A DNA stretch of 64,000 nucleotides from Mastigias papua (taxonomy: Eukaryota; Cnidaria; Scyphozoa; Rhizostomeae; Mastigiidae), in assembly GCA_964019165.1 (NCBI GenBank), contig OZ025270.1, forward strand, positions 7,902,186 through 7,966,185, read 5' to 3'. Shown piece after piece: positions 51,676 through 63,309 of this stretch; position 1 is the stretch's first letter, and every line of letters starts with the position of its first letter. A program made the translations under genes and the position numbers. Below the pieces are notes generated by a model. It saw only the letters and a list, made by a program, of their open reading frames with translations, searched no databases and had not been told where the DNA came from.

Positions 51676-53210
51676 GTCATGAACAATTTATAGACATTAA
51701 TTAGGGTTTAAAAATTTCGGTGACAACAGAGACGGCATAACTGTAGCAGATCGCTTCCATGCTTTCTAAACTTGACCCGGTTACATGCTTGGAAACAATA
51801 CAGCTTGGAATAATATTTTCAGACTTAAGACAGGCCAGTAACCAGGGGGTTTTCTTAGGAAGGGCACAGTTACTCCACTTCTGGCGACTGCTAATCTGCT
51901 AGATTATCTGGGGGGTCGTGGGAGGACTCCTTTAATACTGTAGGAAGACACACCATGGTTGGGTTGGACGTAAGAGATACTTTTAAAATTTCATCCACCA
52001 GAATGACCCAAAGAAGCATCTCCAGACCAGAAGTTTGCTAATTACTGCTCAAGTGTGGATGAAGGAAAATTTAATATAAAATTGAGCTAGAGAATGCAAA
52101 TTTGTAAAAAAATATCCGGCTTGAAGCCTCGTCCAGCTTGAAGCCTGCAGCTTCAAGTTGTGCTAGACTTGATGGAGGGGAAATGTAATTTGGTAGAATA
52201 TCGATGACATTTCTCCGCAAGAAGAGAATCGAAAAGTAGATGAAGAAATCACACTCCAAGCTTTTGCGCCTTAGACTTGCATGGAGCAAAATCCATGCTA
52301 TATTTCATATAGCTATTCCCTTAGAAACCTCCTGTCATTTGGGAGACAGGCAATGTTACAGTTTCTGGTTGTTTTCACTGAGGGATAGTGGGGAAAGTCA
52401 ACTCTCACCCAATGTAGAAAAATTATGAAAATTAAGGTGAACAAGGAAAAGTTAAGGACAGTGAGATTAAATGATGCCAGCTATAGTGTACATGTGCTCT
52501 AACACGTAACTCTGCTTGCAAGCCAGCCTAATCTAATGAATGCGAAAATGATGCAAGGAAGTGTTAGAATGCACAATTTAAGTAGAGGGTGCTAAATCAA
52601 ACCTGAATACTCTAGAATAACCACCTGCTTGGCTCCCTGAACAGGGGGTGAACTTAGAAGCGGAAGAATTTTGAAGATTTCGCCACTGTTACGAGTGAAG
52701 GTGCTTATATATAGACCTATCGAACAAAGTGCAATAAATAGTTCAAAGCTGTTGAAAAGGGGCACTTTTATCTTTTTCAACGAAAATTGCAGGGATCTGA
52801 GCCCAAAGGACCCCTCACCTAGGGAGCTCTGTTTACTGCCAAGGAGAGCTACCATACAAAATGGAGCTACCTTGCATTTTACTTGAAATTGGATAAAAAT
52901 TGGAAACAAATAGCTTTCACTATCCAGCATTGAAAAATTTAATTTTGAAGTCGTAGGATAAAGAAAGGGAAATTATTACGAATTACTGAAATTTGTCAAA
53001 AATTGGCTAACTAATGCTTTATTCTCAAACTAATTATTAATAATTCAAGCTTTATAATTTCAATGGCAATTTGGGGTATCAGATTTACCGAAGCTGAAAT
53101 TCCAGCATTTTGAAGCTACATTCATCGCCAAATTAGTTGGATCACTAAATCCTCACATAATTTGTCTCCTACTACACCCTCCCCTTGGTACAGTATTGAA
53201 TTACGAAAAT

Positions 53211-53270
53211 GTTGTGATTATGATTACAATGATTACAATAATGATTACAATGATGACTGCAACGATTACC
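53211..53270. repeat. GATTACAAT-type microsatellite
   Basis: Imperfect repetition of ATGATTACA(AT): GATTATGATTACAATGATTA then CAATAATGATTACAATGATG and so on. On the minus strand it gives a His/Asn/Cys-rich frame that is an artefact. Confidence 0.8.
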
Positions 53271-55145
53271 TTCCTCATTCATTGCGTAAATGTCAGTATT
53301 TGTAATATTCTTAAGATTTAGGTGAAGCCCAGATACATTTGTTGTAATATACATCTTATATCCAGTATTTCAGCATCGGCATAGAGTTATTAAATTCTGA
53401 ATGCAATCTCTCTTCTCATGCTCCGGAATACTTTTTTGGCTCCCACCTGATTTACTCCCCTAACTCTGATCTTGCCCCAATTTCAATACCGGAGGCTAAT
53501 GTAGAAAACTGGAATAAAATAATTGACGTTTTTAAGGGACAGAGAGTTATACGGAAAGTTTAGATCTTACATATTTTGGGGTATCCTAAGGAAGAGTTAG
53601 AGCTGGTCATTTTCTCGATTTATTATTGAGACGTGTATGACACAACCAATTTATACCAGGTGCATTGAAACAGAGGGAGAAGAATCTACCAGATAATAAA
53701 TAAATACACTTGAAGTCTACGGTGAAAAATATTGCTTTGTTTATATGTTGACATAGCTATGATAATATTCTTTGAGGTATCTATTCCCCATATTTTATAA
53801 AGAAAAATGGAGCATTCAAAACCAAGATGTGGCAAATTTGCTATTTCTATTTTTAAAAACGGAAGGCCTTTGGATTACTCTTGTATTTATTTCACATTTG
53901 ATTTTAACAGTTTTTAAATTCATTCAAATAATCTGCCTATAAATCTTGGGGTATTATTTCTAATTAGAAGGAAATTTAATTGGTGCTTCTAGCATAGTGT
54001 TTTAATAGGAATTTCCATTAGTGGGGAACTTCTTAAAAGGGCTACAAAACAGGGAAAAGCATTGTGATCATACCCTGAAGACATATTGACAGAAAGTAGG
54101 TAACACTCATTTCACATTCATGGTGATGCAATTGCATTTTCCTTTTTACAGGATGCTAGAACAAACCAAAATAGTACCTTGAAAAAGTGTTTGAGACAAC
54201 CCAAACAACAGGGGAAATTCTTTGCTTTTCCCAAGCACTACTGGGGAAAGTACTAGCCCTAATGGACATGTTACCCCAGTAGTTAGTATGCTACAAGCTA
54301 CTCTAGCACCTACTATCTATTTCTGATTATTGTGATTTCATAGCTTTTACAGATTAAGGTAACATATGGAAGAAATCACCCTTCTTGACAACTTCTTTTC
54401 TCCTAAGCAAACAGTTGGTCCATATTTATTTTTCCTACCTTTCCCATAATGATTATGGTCACATATCTCAGAAGGAAGCTGATTTATAGACTACTCAAAT
54501 AATGTATTGGTGGAGTATTGTGTACACAGGGTTCATACAGACATTCAAGGCAGCATAGAAGATTAAGCTGCTAAGGCACAATTGCACTAACTGATTGGTG
54601 TGCACATTACTATAATCAAAATGGAAAGAAACACATTTTACTTCAAGAGCAGAGCTCATCTAACATTGGTTGCATTCTCTTTTCAACCACAATACCATTC
54701 ATGACTCCTTTATATACTAACTGACATTTGAATTATGTATATATTGTGACCCTATCAGCCATATATGACTGACTAAACAGGCTTCAACAAAGGAATAAAG
54801 TTTATTTCCAGTGCTTCCACTAATAATTATTGCACAACAATTAGATTAACACTACTATTCTAACTCTCTCTATCATATCTCTCACTTTCCATCTTCTATT
54901 TGAAACCAGTTGATATATCCACAAGGGGCTCAATATGCATTAAAAAACAACTCAACAGCACAATAATTCATGGTAATAGATATTAGTCTTGTGTGATTTT
55001 GATCCTGTTTACTTTGTGTGATTCAACAATAATGGTACTCTCATTCATCTCTACTTAAAATCCAAAGTATAGGTCTACACAGCAAATGTCTCAATGAGTA
55101 TTTGTAAGTGAAGAACAAATGAACATTATTGGAAATAATGACAAC

Positions 55146-55214
55146 AAGCACCGTCGGATATGAACCGACAATTTCACTTCTATGCTTCGAAGAATGCGTT
55201 TCCACTACATCAGG
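55146..55214 (-). other. tRNA-like segment
   Basis: Read on the minus strand, GTCGGTTCATATCCGAC (55153-55169) forms a perfect 5-bp T stem with a 7-nt TTC-type loop and serves as a B-box-like motif. TAGTGGAAACGC (near 55207-55196) resembles an A box at the right distance. The acceptor arms do not pair and the anticodon stem is unclear, so it is probably a tRNA pseudogene or part of a tRNA-derived SINE. Confidence 0.35.
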
Positions 55215-56364
55215 TACTCGTATTGTTGTTAGGAATGTTGGTCATAGAACTTGAAATTTAACGTGGCTGCATCTTCCAAGGGTGCCCCTTCAATTTTGTC
55301 CTCCCACATAAATTGAGAAGTCTCTGAAACCGTGAAGAAATTGGCATCTTGTAACACTTAGAAGCAATTGCAGCACCGCACCATTGGTGGTCCCAAATCG
55401 TCACTTTCCGCTGCAGGAAAAACATATCACATGTTCTCGGTGCTAAGGCAAAGTTATGCTGTTCCTCTAATTTCTCTTTGTGCACTATTTTCCACTTTTA
55501 CATTTTATTCCATCTCACGAGGCAACCATTACAGCATTCACAGCAAGTAAGTGTGTGCCTCCTTAGACAACATATTAAGGTGTCTCTATTTCACAAGATG
55601 GAGACTGGAGACTAACTTATTCGTCCGCAGTTATCATCATAGTGGCGTAATTTAGAAGTTTTGCATATCGTCATAGTCATGTATTCTGGCATGAGAATGG
55701 TTGTTCGATTTGACCATTGCAAGGCTGAAGGTCACATGTTCCATCGCAGAAGCCCATGACGTCACCTTCCCGTGATCCTATGCGAGCTTTTGTGATCCTT
55801 GCTCATCGAAAATGCTGACCATGCAACCGAGATGGGCAACGGCGTTAGTCTTTCCAAGGCTAAATTGCAAGTGAATGCCCGCGTCTGGCGGGCTATTAAA
55901 ACAGCTAGTCTCTATCAAAGTAATATACTACCAGCTGTGTTAAAAAGTAATAACACAAAGCTGTCAAATGACTACACAATCTTCAGTCTTTTGCATCATA
56001 TCATACTATAGTGAGTATTGACTATAGAGGAGGTCTCATATTTAATGCTGGGTACAGGGGTGGAAGACTATTTGAGATAAATGAGGAACTTTCTTTATGC
56101 AATTTGCCATGTTTAATAATATTTGAAAGTAAGTAACGCTTAGAAAGTATTTCAAGCATGAACCCGCTTGCAAGGAAATTACGCTCAGGAACTCTGCTAG
56201 TGAAATTACATTGTATAAGGACCGTCCCCTATGGAATATCGTGTTGAAATGCGTTAGATTGAAGCAGACAACTCTTGATAAATTCGTATGGACTTAAGCA
56301 AGATATCATGGATAAAGTACTTCTATGAAGTAACTGAAATTGATGTAGCTGCAACTGAATATCT

Positions 56365-56855
56365 CCCAGAGGGGGTACCCACTACTTCTCTATACGGGAG
56401 GTCCATGTAAGCAATTTGTAGCTTACCCCCAAATATTAAGTCACAGTTTAGAGGAACCCTAAATATCAAATCTCAAAATTTTGAGAGCATAAATATTGTA
56501 ACATAGTTTGGACTACTACTTACCTAAAGATTCATTGAATATCACAACTACACATCGTTAATCTCATATCAAACTTATGTGGAGAAATATCTGAATATCA
56601 TTTGCAATAAGATTATTATTTTCATATTTATGGTATTAGAACTTTATAATTTGTTTTTCTTTTATAACTTCATTGTCAATTCTAAGACCCCAAATATTGA
56701 ATATTTCTTATGCTGTAATTCTCAAACCCTAATTATTGACTTTTTAAAAGCTGTTCTTCATATACTCCAAATATGATTGCTTTTATAAATTCCTAGACCT
56801 TAAATATTGATATGGACCCCCCTCGCATAGAGAAGTAAGTGTTACCCGTCCTGGG
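56365..56855. mobile_element. hAT-type MITE with perfect 8-bp TSD (second)
   Basis: CCCAG ... CTGGG termini flanked by identical 8-bp repeats, GAATATCT at 56357-56364 and 56856-56863. The extended inverted ends share ACTTCTCTATRCG and GGTCCAT blocks, with GGGGGTACCCACT on the left. The 491-bp interior repeats a CCCYAAATATTGA-like motif many times on the plus strand (for example near 56431, 56459, 56689 and 56801). There is no credible coding sequence; the 65-codon frame inside is AT-rich chance. The terminus resembles that of the element at 51061 (CCCAG then GGGGGTACCCA), so the two are likely one family. Confidence 0.85.
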
Positions 56856-56863
56856 GAATATCT

Positions 56864-58553
56864 TCAAGAAATGGTCTCAGAAATTCACCACTTATCCATT
56901 AAAACTGACTTTAGCCAAAACGTCGAAGTTATCCTACAAGAAAACAACCAGATTGGCTATCGATCCCAGTAAAAACTACACTTACTGTCCATAAGAATTT
57001 ATCGAGATTTTTAGGGCTCAGTGTCAGCATTGTCAGGTATGTAAGGTCTAACAAATTTGTTTCGGTTACTTGATTCAAAGTGGGTGTGACAAAGACAATG
57101 ATCATGAATTAGATTTGATGATTAGCTGTTTGAGTAAAATTCTCCCAAATATTTTCTACAAAATACATATCGGAAAAGAAATGCCATTGGGGGAATCTTG
57201 TGCCTCTAGAGGAAAGAGTTACATGGAAAGGATTATTGCAAAATTTCAATACCTAAAATATGCAACTGACCAGTTTTTAGGGTTGGAGTGATACAGCCCA
57301 TCAACTTCTCAAAATGCTGGCCTTTGTAGCCCCATGTCTTATAGGGCGGTTCTTTAAACAAAACCTTGCTACCAAAGTCTTAAGAAAGGTTTAGTACTGA
57401 ACTGTCAGAAAAGCTAAGAAAGTCTCAGCATATAGCCAACACTAACTGTCTTCTAAAAGACAACGTGTAGCTAACACAATTTATAGTACGCAAAGGACTA
57501 CCGATGTAAACAGAAAATCAAAGGGGCTGGCTTGAAGGAAACTACAAAGATGATAACACCCCAGAAGCAAAGCCATGCACTCCCGCTTAAAACATAGTGG
57601 TAAATCTTGTGCAACAACTTAAAAAGAGGACATTTTAGGAACAAACTACTATTCTGGGAGTAGAACAACAAAAAAACAATGGACAATCAAGCACTGCCTT
57701 GACCTAAAACACGAGGTCGATTCGCGACTCCCTGGGGTGAATTGCTAGCCTACCAACAAAAGGACAAAGCCTCAGCCACATCGTGAGAATAAAGTTCCCG
57801 CATCGCGAGATGACCGTTGCTAGGGAGCAGACACCAGCAAGCTTCAAGTTGGGTCATGGAGTACTTAGGAAAGCAATGGCAGCCGCAAAGAAAGTGGAAT
57901 ATCTCAAAGCAAACAAATGACAAAAATCAAATCTCTTCGTAAGCCCCGAGTAGACCCCAAGATTGACCCTAGAGGAAAATCTGAGGCTAATTGGAGCAAA
58001 ACCCTGGGAGGAGATCTTCCCAATACGATTGACATCACGTGGTACAAAATGGAAGGTACCGATTGGTTGAATAGCTCATTTGTATATAGGCAAACTAGTA
58101 TGTATGATAGATGTATAGGCAGAATGTATGTAGGTGATGACCATACCCCATAACCATGTTCCTTTAACACTGCGCAGCGACCTTCAATCAAGCATACTTA
58201 GCAACATAAGCAACTTTCACATGTCACATTACCACTATGTAATCTAATCTCTAATTGGCTGATTTCACTTCAAGGGAAAGTGGCAGAAGAAAATATATGG
58301 CCAAGTGATATTAGTAGATTAACACAGGCAGGCTGTTGTCAGCCCAGTTCCCTTCTCTATACTTCACGCCCTTATCCTAATTCCAATCCCCTTTCTGTTT
58401 TCCTTGAGTACATGCCACGTGCTTCTTCTTTCTTGCTCGCAAGAAAACTTCAAATCTAGTGCCATCGGAGTTGTTACTAAATGGTAAGGTAACGTGCTGT
58501 ATTATATTGTCTGTCATGATGTGGCATAAAGGTCTGTGATGTTTGTAGTAGTC
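56864..58553. other. Non-coding stretch
   Basis: About 1.7 kb without a recognisable gene or repeat. Frames up to 95 codons (for example 57904-58191 minus and 57070-57291 plus) have no domain I know and overlap each other on opposite strands. Confidence 0.5.
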
Positions 58554-59226
58554 CAGAGGCGGATCCAGAGATAAAACTGACTGCCGCACAGCACAAGAAA
58601 CATATCAGTAAAAAGGGTGTGACCAAAAGGCTGTGCGGTGGCCACACCCATTTTTTTACCAGTAGCATATATTTACGATTTTTGTGAGATTCGCTTCTCT
58701 TCCAGCAATCCTCCTATATCATACAATAGCCTTCATTCTTTGAAGTACGATAGTGAGCGTACAGTTATCGCGACAGCCTTAATTTGATTTTCTAATTGTC
58801 TTTCAAAATTTCATATCAAACTCATGTCTGTTCTATTTTGTTGGCTCAGCATAGAACAAAGAAAGTAATTGATTGGCTCTCCTGAAGTCTGTCAGACTGT
58901 TCTGGATCCATAACTGGGTATTACAAGTCAAAAAATGAGTTGTTGGAACCATAGAGAAATTGTCTGTCATACACTAATACTTTAAATTATAAAACTAATA
59001 ACCTTTCATTTCTTCTAAAAGCCCACTATAATTTACTAAATCAGTAATCAATGTACTTTTGATGAGATGGCTCCACCATTCAATTAAAATTCATTTTTCT
59101 GCATTTCATGTATGTACATTGCATTATATAATGCAAGTCAGGACCTCTACTTGCTTGGATAACAAAACAGAAGAGTGTATGTTCCTAGCACCATAGTAGG
59201 ACTGCCCAATGTAGACCTAAGTCAAT

Positions 59227-59421
59227 TTATAACAGTCTTCCTGACTGTAATAGCTTGATCACCACCATGATGGGGATGTTCTGTCTGGCACACAAGATGA
59301 GTGCCTTCAGTATAGACAAATGCTTATTGGCTTCAACTATATTGTCAACTGATTGCCTATAAGTTTTGGTCAAATGTTCAACATGACATTTCAAAATTTT
59401 GAGGAAAAAGCTTGTAGTCAT
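59227..59421 (-). pseudogene. hAT-like transposase fragment (DUF4371-type)
   Basis: The minus-strand peptide includes VDNIVEANKHLSILKALILC followed by ARQNIPI. This matches the conserved block ahead of the DUF4371 domain of hAT transposases, usually ending FCGRQNIALRGHRDD. Here the frame is lost right after RQNIPI, but the GGTGATCA sequence expected for the GHRD part remains in the next frame, so a frameshift is the simplest reading. Flanking frames hold further stops. It lies centrally in the element bounded by CAGAGGCGGATCC ends. Confidence 0.55.
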
Positions 59422-59773
59422 AGGAGATAGTCTGTGAATTTGAACATTTTTTCAAGCTCCTTCTACCTTATTTGGTCAAATAAGTATATAAGATGCATTC
59501 ATTACCATATGGAATCTGAAGGGATTCATATCCATTCTTTGACAAAATGAAAGCAATTGGAGACAAAAAGCAGCACCAATGAACCCAGAATAAGAAGGGC
59601 AAAGGTGCATTGATAACAATGTAGGGATAAACCTTCTATTCTTTAAGATTGACACATAGGGCATCTAACCTTTGCACCTGGTTCTAAATCTTCTCCACAA
59701 TTTCAAATATGAAGCAATCATCTAGTGTCACAGTTCATAAAAACTGATGATAGCAAAATTGCACAAACTAGTA

Positions 59774-59787
59774 GGGGGGGGGGGGGC
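59774..59787. repeat. Poly-G run
   Basis: Uninterrupted G run following GTA inside the hAT-like element; prone to length error. Confidence 0.8.
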
Positions 59788-60909
59788 ATTGATAGGGCTC
59801 CTTCCATACATTACATCATTATCACAAAAAGTAATAGTACTAACAGAGAAAAGATTCAATGAGGAGGTAAAGTATGGTGATAAAAAGTAATTTCTATAGA
59901 GTTAACATGGGAAAGAAAGCTTTATCTTCTTTCTTTTGAGTAACCAGAGGAATCCATATATGTTGTAACAGTGTAAGTAATCACAATAATGACTGGCACA
60001 CACAGTATGGCATGGTTTAAAAGAAGAATCAATTTCTTTGGTGCTATTTCCTTCTCTACACAAAAGGAACCTTTTTGCATTCTCACTGCATATATTCTTA
60101 GGAGAAACTAGGTCATAAAAACACTGATAGACAGCTGACTACCTGCAACTCCACCAACCTAAAGATATGGAGATACACTCCTTTTTATAAGAACCAGTAA
60201 AATTGAGGTTACCGCTGGCTGTTCTTAACTTTTCAAATTTTCAGTGTGAATTGCTCTTAATTTGTTCCTAAATGATTGGGGTGTAGGCAATTTAGACATT
60301 AGACAACACAACGTACAAGAGAACATTGGGTGTTTATGAAACTGGTATTATTTACGTTGATGATTTAGTTGTTTCAAAGTTCCAAAAGTTACACAATCTG
60401 CTAAACAATAGACTAAATAATAGTAAACAGTCAGCTATATAAGTAAATACAATGAAGCAAAAACAATTGCAATGTAACAAACACAATAGGCCAGTGGATC
60501 TAAATGAAGATAGTCTAATGGCCTTAGGGAAAAATCTACTTTCAAAATGTCACGTTGGATGATGCCATCTTGGTTCATAAAGTGAAATTAAATACCTAAC
60601 AGGAAATATCCGCTTTGCCGGGGAGGATGCATAGTCTCTTCATTGGTACAAATCTTAAAGCGGACCTATCTCAGTTAGGCCACCATATTCAAGTATGAGC
60701 TTCGATATAACTTCCAAACTCAACTCATTGCATTGGATCTCGTGAATAAGATATCCAGTGAATTAGTAGACGTTAGTGAATAAACCCTCAGATAAACCTC
60801 CGTGTTGTCACCCAGTACGCGTATAATACAAGTGGGACAGACTGATACTGTCCTCAGTTAGCCTGTCTTCCGTAACCAAATCTTTTTGTAGACGTGCACG
60901 ATATGTAAG

Positions 60910-61117
60910 TCGAGCGGCATTGCACTACAGCACGACTTTCCTGACTGCCGCTTGATTTTTAATCAAAAAGACCGCCTATTGTTTTCAAATTTGACACGCC
61001 GCTCGATTTTTTGATCAAAAGTGCCTTCTATTGTTCTTTGATTGAAATGCCGCTCGATTTTTTGATCAAACATTACCGCCTATTGTTCTCATGCTTGAAA
61101 TGCCGCTCGATTTTTTG
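60910..61117. repeat. Subterminal tandem repeats of the hAT-like element
   Basis: Four units of 51-53 bp start at 60947, 60998, 61049 and 61102. Each opens with GCCGCTCGATTTTTTGATCA or a close variant, and three continue with CGCCTATTGTTCT-type or CCTTCTATTGTTCT-type sequence. A reverse copy of the opening motif (TCGAGCGGC) sits at 60910-60918. The repeats lie about 270-470 bp inside the right terminus, where hAT elements commonly carry short repeated transposase-binding motifs; that role is inferred. Confidence 0.8.
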
Positions 61118-61487
61118 AGGGCTAGACAATTACTTTGAATAGAACTGACATCTTACACAGTGAATTTTGACATGTTCTACAAAGCAAGGCCTCCATAGCT
61201 CTATTGTTACCAAAAGGCTGCTCTATTGTCTGAGGTGCCGCACCAAAAGTCCGATGTAGAACTACATTCTTTAAAGTTTATCGTGTTCGTCTTCACTACT
61301 CGGAAAGCAATGATGACGTCATGGTACGTAATATTCTTGACTGCCGCACAGGCGGCGTGTGCGGCGTCCTGGATCCGCCTCTGGTAGTCTGAATCCTGTA
61401 GTTTCTATGTGTCATGGCCCATTGGACAGTTATTGTATACTCTTGGCCTGCCCTGTGACATTTGACTTCCTGTAACAACAGCACTTT

Positions 61488-62222
61488 TATTCATTTATTT
61501 ATATATTAAAAATGTTTAAGGACGGTAGACCTTTAGACTCAGCTGCTTTACAAGGGGCCTTCCAACTAAATACAGAATACGTCAAATAAAATCTAAATCT
61601 AACCTAATTACAATAATACTATATGATAAAAAGGCCTATTTGCAAGAAGAATAAAATGTACAGAGATAAAATCTAAAATATACAAGACATCTAAAATCTA
61701 TCAGAATGCTAAATAATGCTGCTTTTAAGGTGGCAAGGTTAGATGGCCGCTTTGCTATAGATGGTAGGCTGTTCCACAATACCAATCCCCTAGAAGAGAA
61801 ACCTTTTTGTCCATTTGAGAACACTTTCTTGGGCAGCCTAAGGTCAGTAGCTGTACGCCTTAGATTATACCAGGAGTTAGTAGAATTAGCCTCAAACAGA
61901 TTGGAAAGATATTGTGGAGCAAGCCTATTTACTGATTTAAAAGCCGCAACTTTTGTTTCGCTCTGGATTAGATAATCAATTGTTTTCCAGCCCAAAACTT
62001 CAATTAGAGGTTTACTGGGAGCGTCATAATTACTGCCAGTGATTATTTTTGCTGCTCTGTTTTGAAGTTTTTGTAGTTGTTGGATTTCGATTACTCCACA
62101 AACGCCCCAAACTGTGCAACAATAGCGAAAATGTGGATCTAGTATGCTTATGTCCTTTAGTGACTGAAAGGGTAGAAATCTTTTTGCATATTTCAGCAGC
62201 TTAAATGATCGAAAGTACATTA
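61488..62222 (-). mobile_element. 5'-truncated LINE (CR1/Jockey-like)
   Basis: Minus-strand non-LTR retrotransposon 3' end: the last ~195 codons of the reverse transcriptase ORF, a 3' UTR of about 130 bp and an AT-rich tail of ATAAATAA-like repeats near 61488-61510 instead of poly(A). Truncation at about 62222 is typical of LINE insertion. Flanking duplications could not be identified. Confidence 0.75.
61636..62220 (-). pseudogene. LINE reverse transcriptase, C-terminal fragment
   Basis: 194-codon open frame. The motifs DPHFRYCCTVWG, LQKLQNRAAKIITGSNYDAP, LGWKTIDYL and RGLVLWNSLP are those of the thumb and C-terminal region of CR1/Jockey-group reverse transcriptases of aquatic invertebrates. 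The catalytic FADD region and the endonuclease are missing because of 5' truncation. A few residues also seem lost between LKDI and DPHF. The frame itself is otherwise intact and ends at a natural stop before the 3' UTR. Confidence 0.8.
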
Positions 62223-62356
62223 TTCACAACCCACAAAATGAATCTGACACTCATCGTGGCTATCAAGTGCCGATTGTGCATGATCACCTCTCAAACGCTT
62301 GTACTATTGGGCTCAAATTTCTATACTGCTTAATTCGTTGCAAGATCCAGGTTCCT

Positions 62357-62654
62357 ACAATCGTTGCCAAAATTACTTGGAACACCACACATCTTTGAGA
62401 TTTAAAGGCAGGCCATTGACTCAAATAGTACTGATACTAAGCGGGCCGTTTGAGTGACTTCAAGCCCCCTCCCCCCGAAAACAATGTTGGATTCTGTAGA
62501 TAAGATGTTGCTACGCGTGAAAACGATCGAATTCTACGAGATGCCAAGCGTATATCACAGTAACACAACATTGTACGGGGGAGGGGGGGGGGAGCTAGGT
62601 ATTGAAAATTGAGAAAAATCTGCAATTCGTTCCAACAATGTTGGCAACGATTGT
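62357..62654. mobile_element. Foldback element, diverged relative of the 36044 family
   Basis: Ends are ACAATCGTTGCCAA and TTGGCAACGATTGT, with TTGGAAC / GTTCC inside. Internally CCCCCTCCCCCCGAAAACAA and TGTTGG oppose CAACATTGTACGGGGGAGGG. Layout and motifs match the element at 36044-36322: same TGCCAA...TTGGAACACC start, same CCCCCTCCCCCC-AACAATGTTG block, similar length (298 versus 279 bp). About 63 nt outside each end are GATT-rich motifs comparable with those around the 36044 element. No coding region is credible across it. Confidence 0.65.
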
Positions 62655-63309
62655 CTGAAGAGGGTGGAGAAAAAATATTAAGATATGTGAGAGATAAACT
62701 CATATTAGGGTACAATTACACCGTAGATTCTGAATTTGACGTCAGTTTCTACGTAAAATGTATCATTAGTATGAAAATGGCACCGGTAAGGGTGAAAACC
62801 AATGATTTTTCACACTATTTCACTTCAGTGCAATCATTTCAGTGTCTTAAGGAATTTTGTACGCATAGAGGCTAAAAATGACCCGAGATAACATGAAATA
62901 ACAATGTGAAGTGGATATTTGAGATTTGGCACTTAGAAGCCCGCGGTTATTACGGAAATTGTGATGTCAATTTGTCAACTATCAGTCATAGGAACGAGGT
63001 TTATTATTCTAACAGTCTTTCATTACCTGCAGAAAGCAATATATGTCCGTAACATAAGGACGTACATAGAAATTAAGTTATTTTTCATCATTTTATTGAG
63101 AGGAATGTACACTCGTGGCCCAACATTCGAATTGGACAAGAGTAAGTGTACTAGGACGGAAACGAGGTTATGGTAACCTGATAGTCAATAGTGACGTTAT
63201 GATAAGAAGGATGACATCAATATAGCGGTCCATTACACGTATTACTATACGATATGAGTAGCTACATGTATAAAAGAAGGTTCTACCTGACATCACCAGC
63301 AGTACAGCA
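62655..63309. other. Non-coding spacer before the Tc1-like gene
   Basis: The first 100 bp may belong to the outer arm of the foldback element (GATTCTGAATTTGACGTCAG near 62724). Nothing else was recognised. A Tc1 terminal repeat would be expected in this interval, but I could not find one. Confidence 0.45.

Larger units (their letters stand above)
51676..56364. other. Long non-coding stretch
   Basis: About 4.7 kb of AT-rich sequence. I could support only a microsatellite at 53211-53270, a small direct repeat (AGCTTGAAGCCT and GGCTTGAAGCCT near 52117-52146) and a tRNA-like segment near 55146-55214. Frames of 60-112 codons on both strands contain no domain I recognise. An intron or intergenic region is equally possible. 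Confidence 0.5.
58554..61383. mobile_element. hAT-like DNA transposon, decayed
   Basis: The termini are CAGAGGCGGATCCAG (58554) and its reverse complement CTGGATCCGCCTCTG ending at 61383, a typical hAT-style CAGAGGCG end. The same six bases, GTAGTC, flank both sides (58548-58553 and 61384-61389). This is shorter than the usual hAT 8 bp, so either two bases have mutated or the superfamily differs. GACTGCCGCACAG lies in direct orientation near both ends (58579 and 61339). Inside are a transposase relic on the minus strand and four subterminal tandem repeats. At 2830 bp with no intact transposase frame, it is inactive by itself. Confidence 0.7.

Noticed and set aside
51840..51940. Possible further MITE around CCAGGGGGTTTTC and CTGGGGGGTCGTGG
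   Set aside because: The two G-rich blocks are in the same orientation, do not pair, and no flanking duplication was found.
57700..57760. Possible tRNA B box in GAGGTCGATTCGCGACTCC
   Set aside because: The T-loop lacks the required TTC context and no matching A box or stems could be found.
57904..58191. Overlapping 95- and 78-codon frames on opposite strands
   Set aside because: No recognisable domain; opposite-strand frames in the same stretch are expected by chance.
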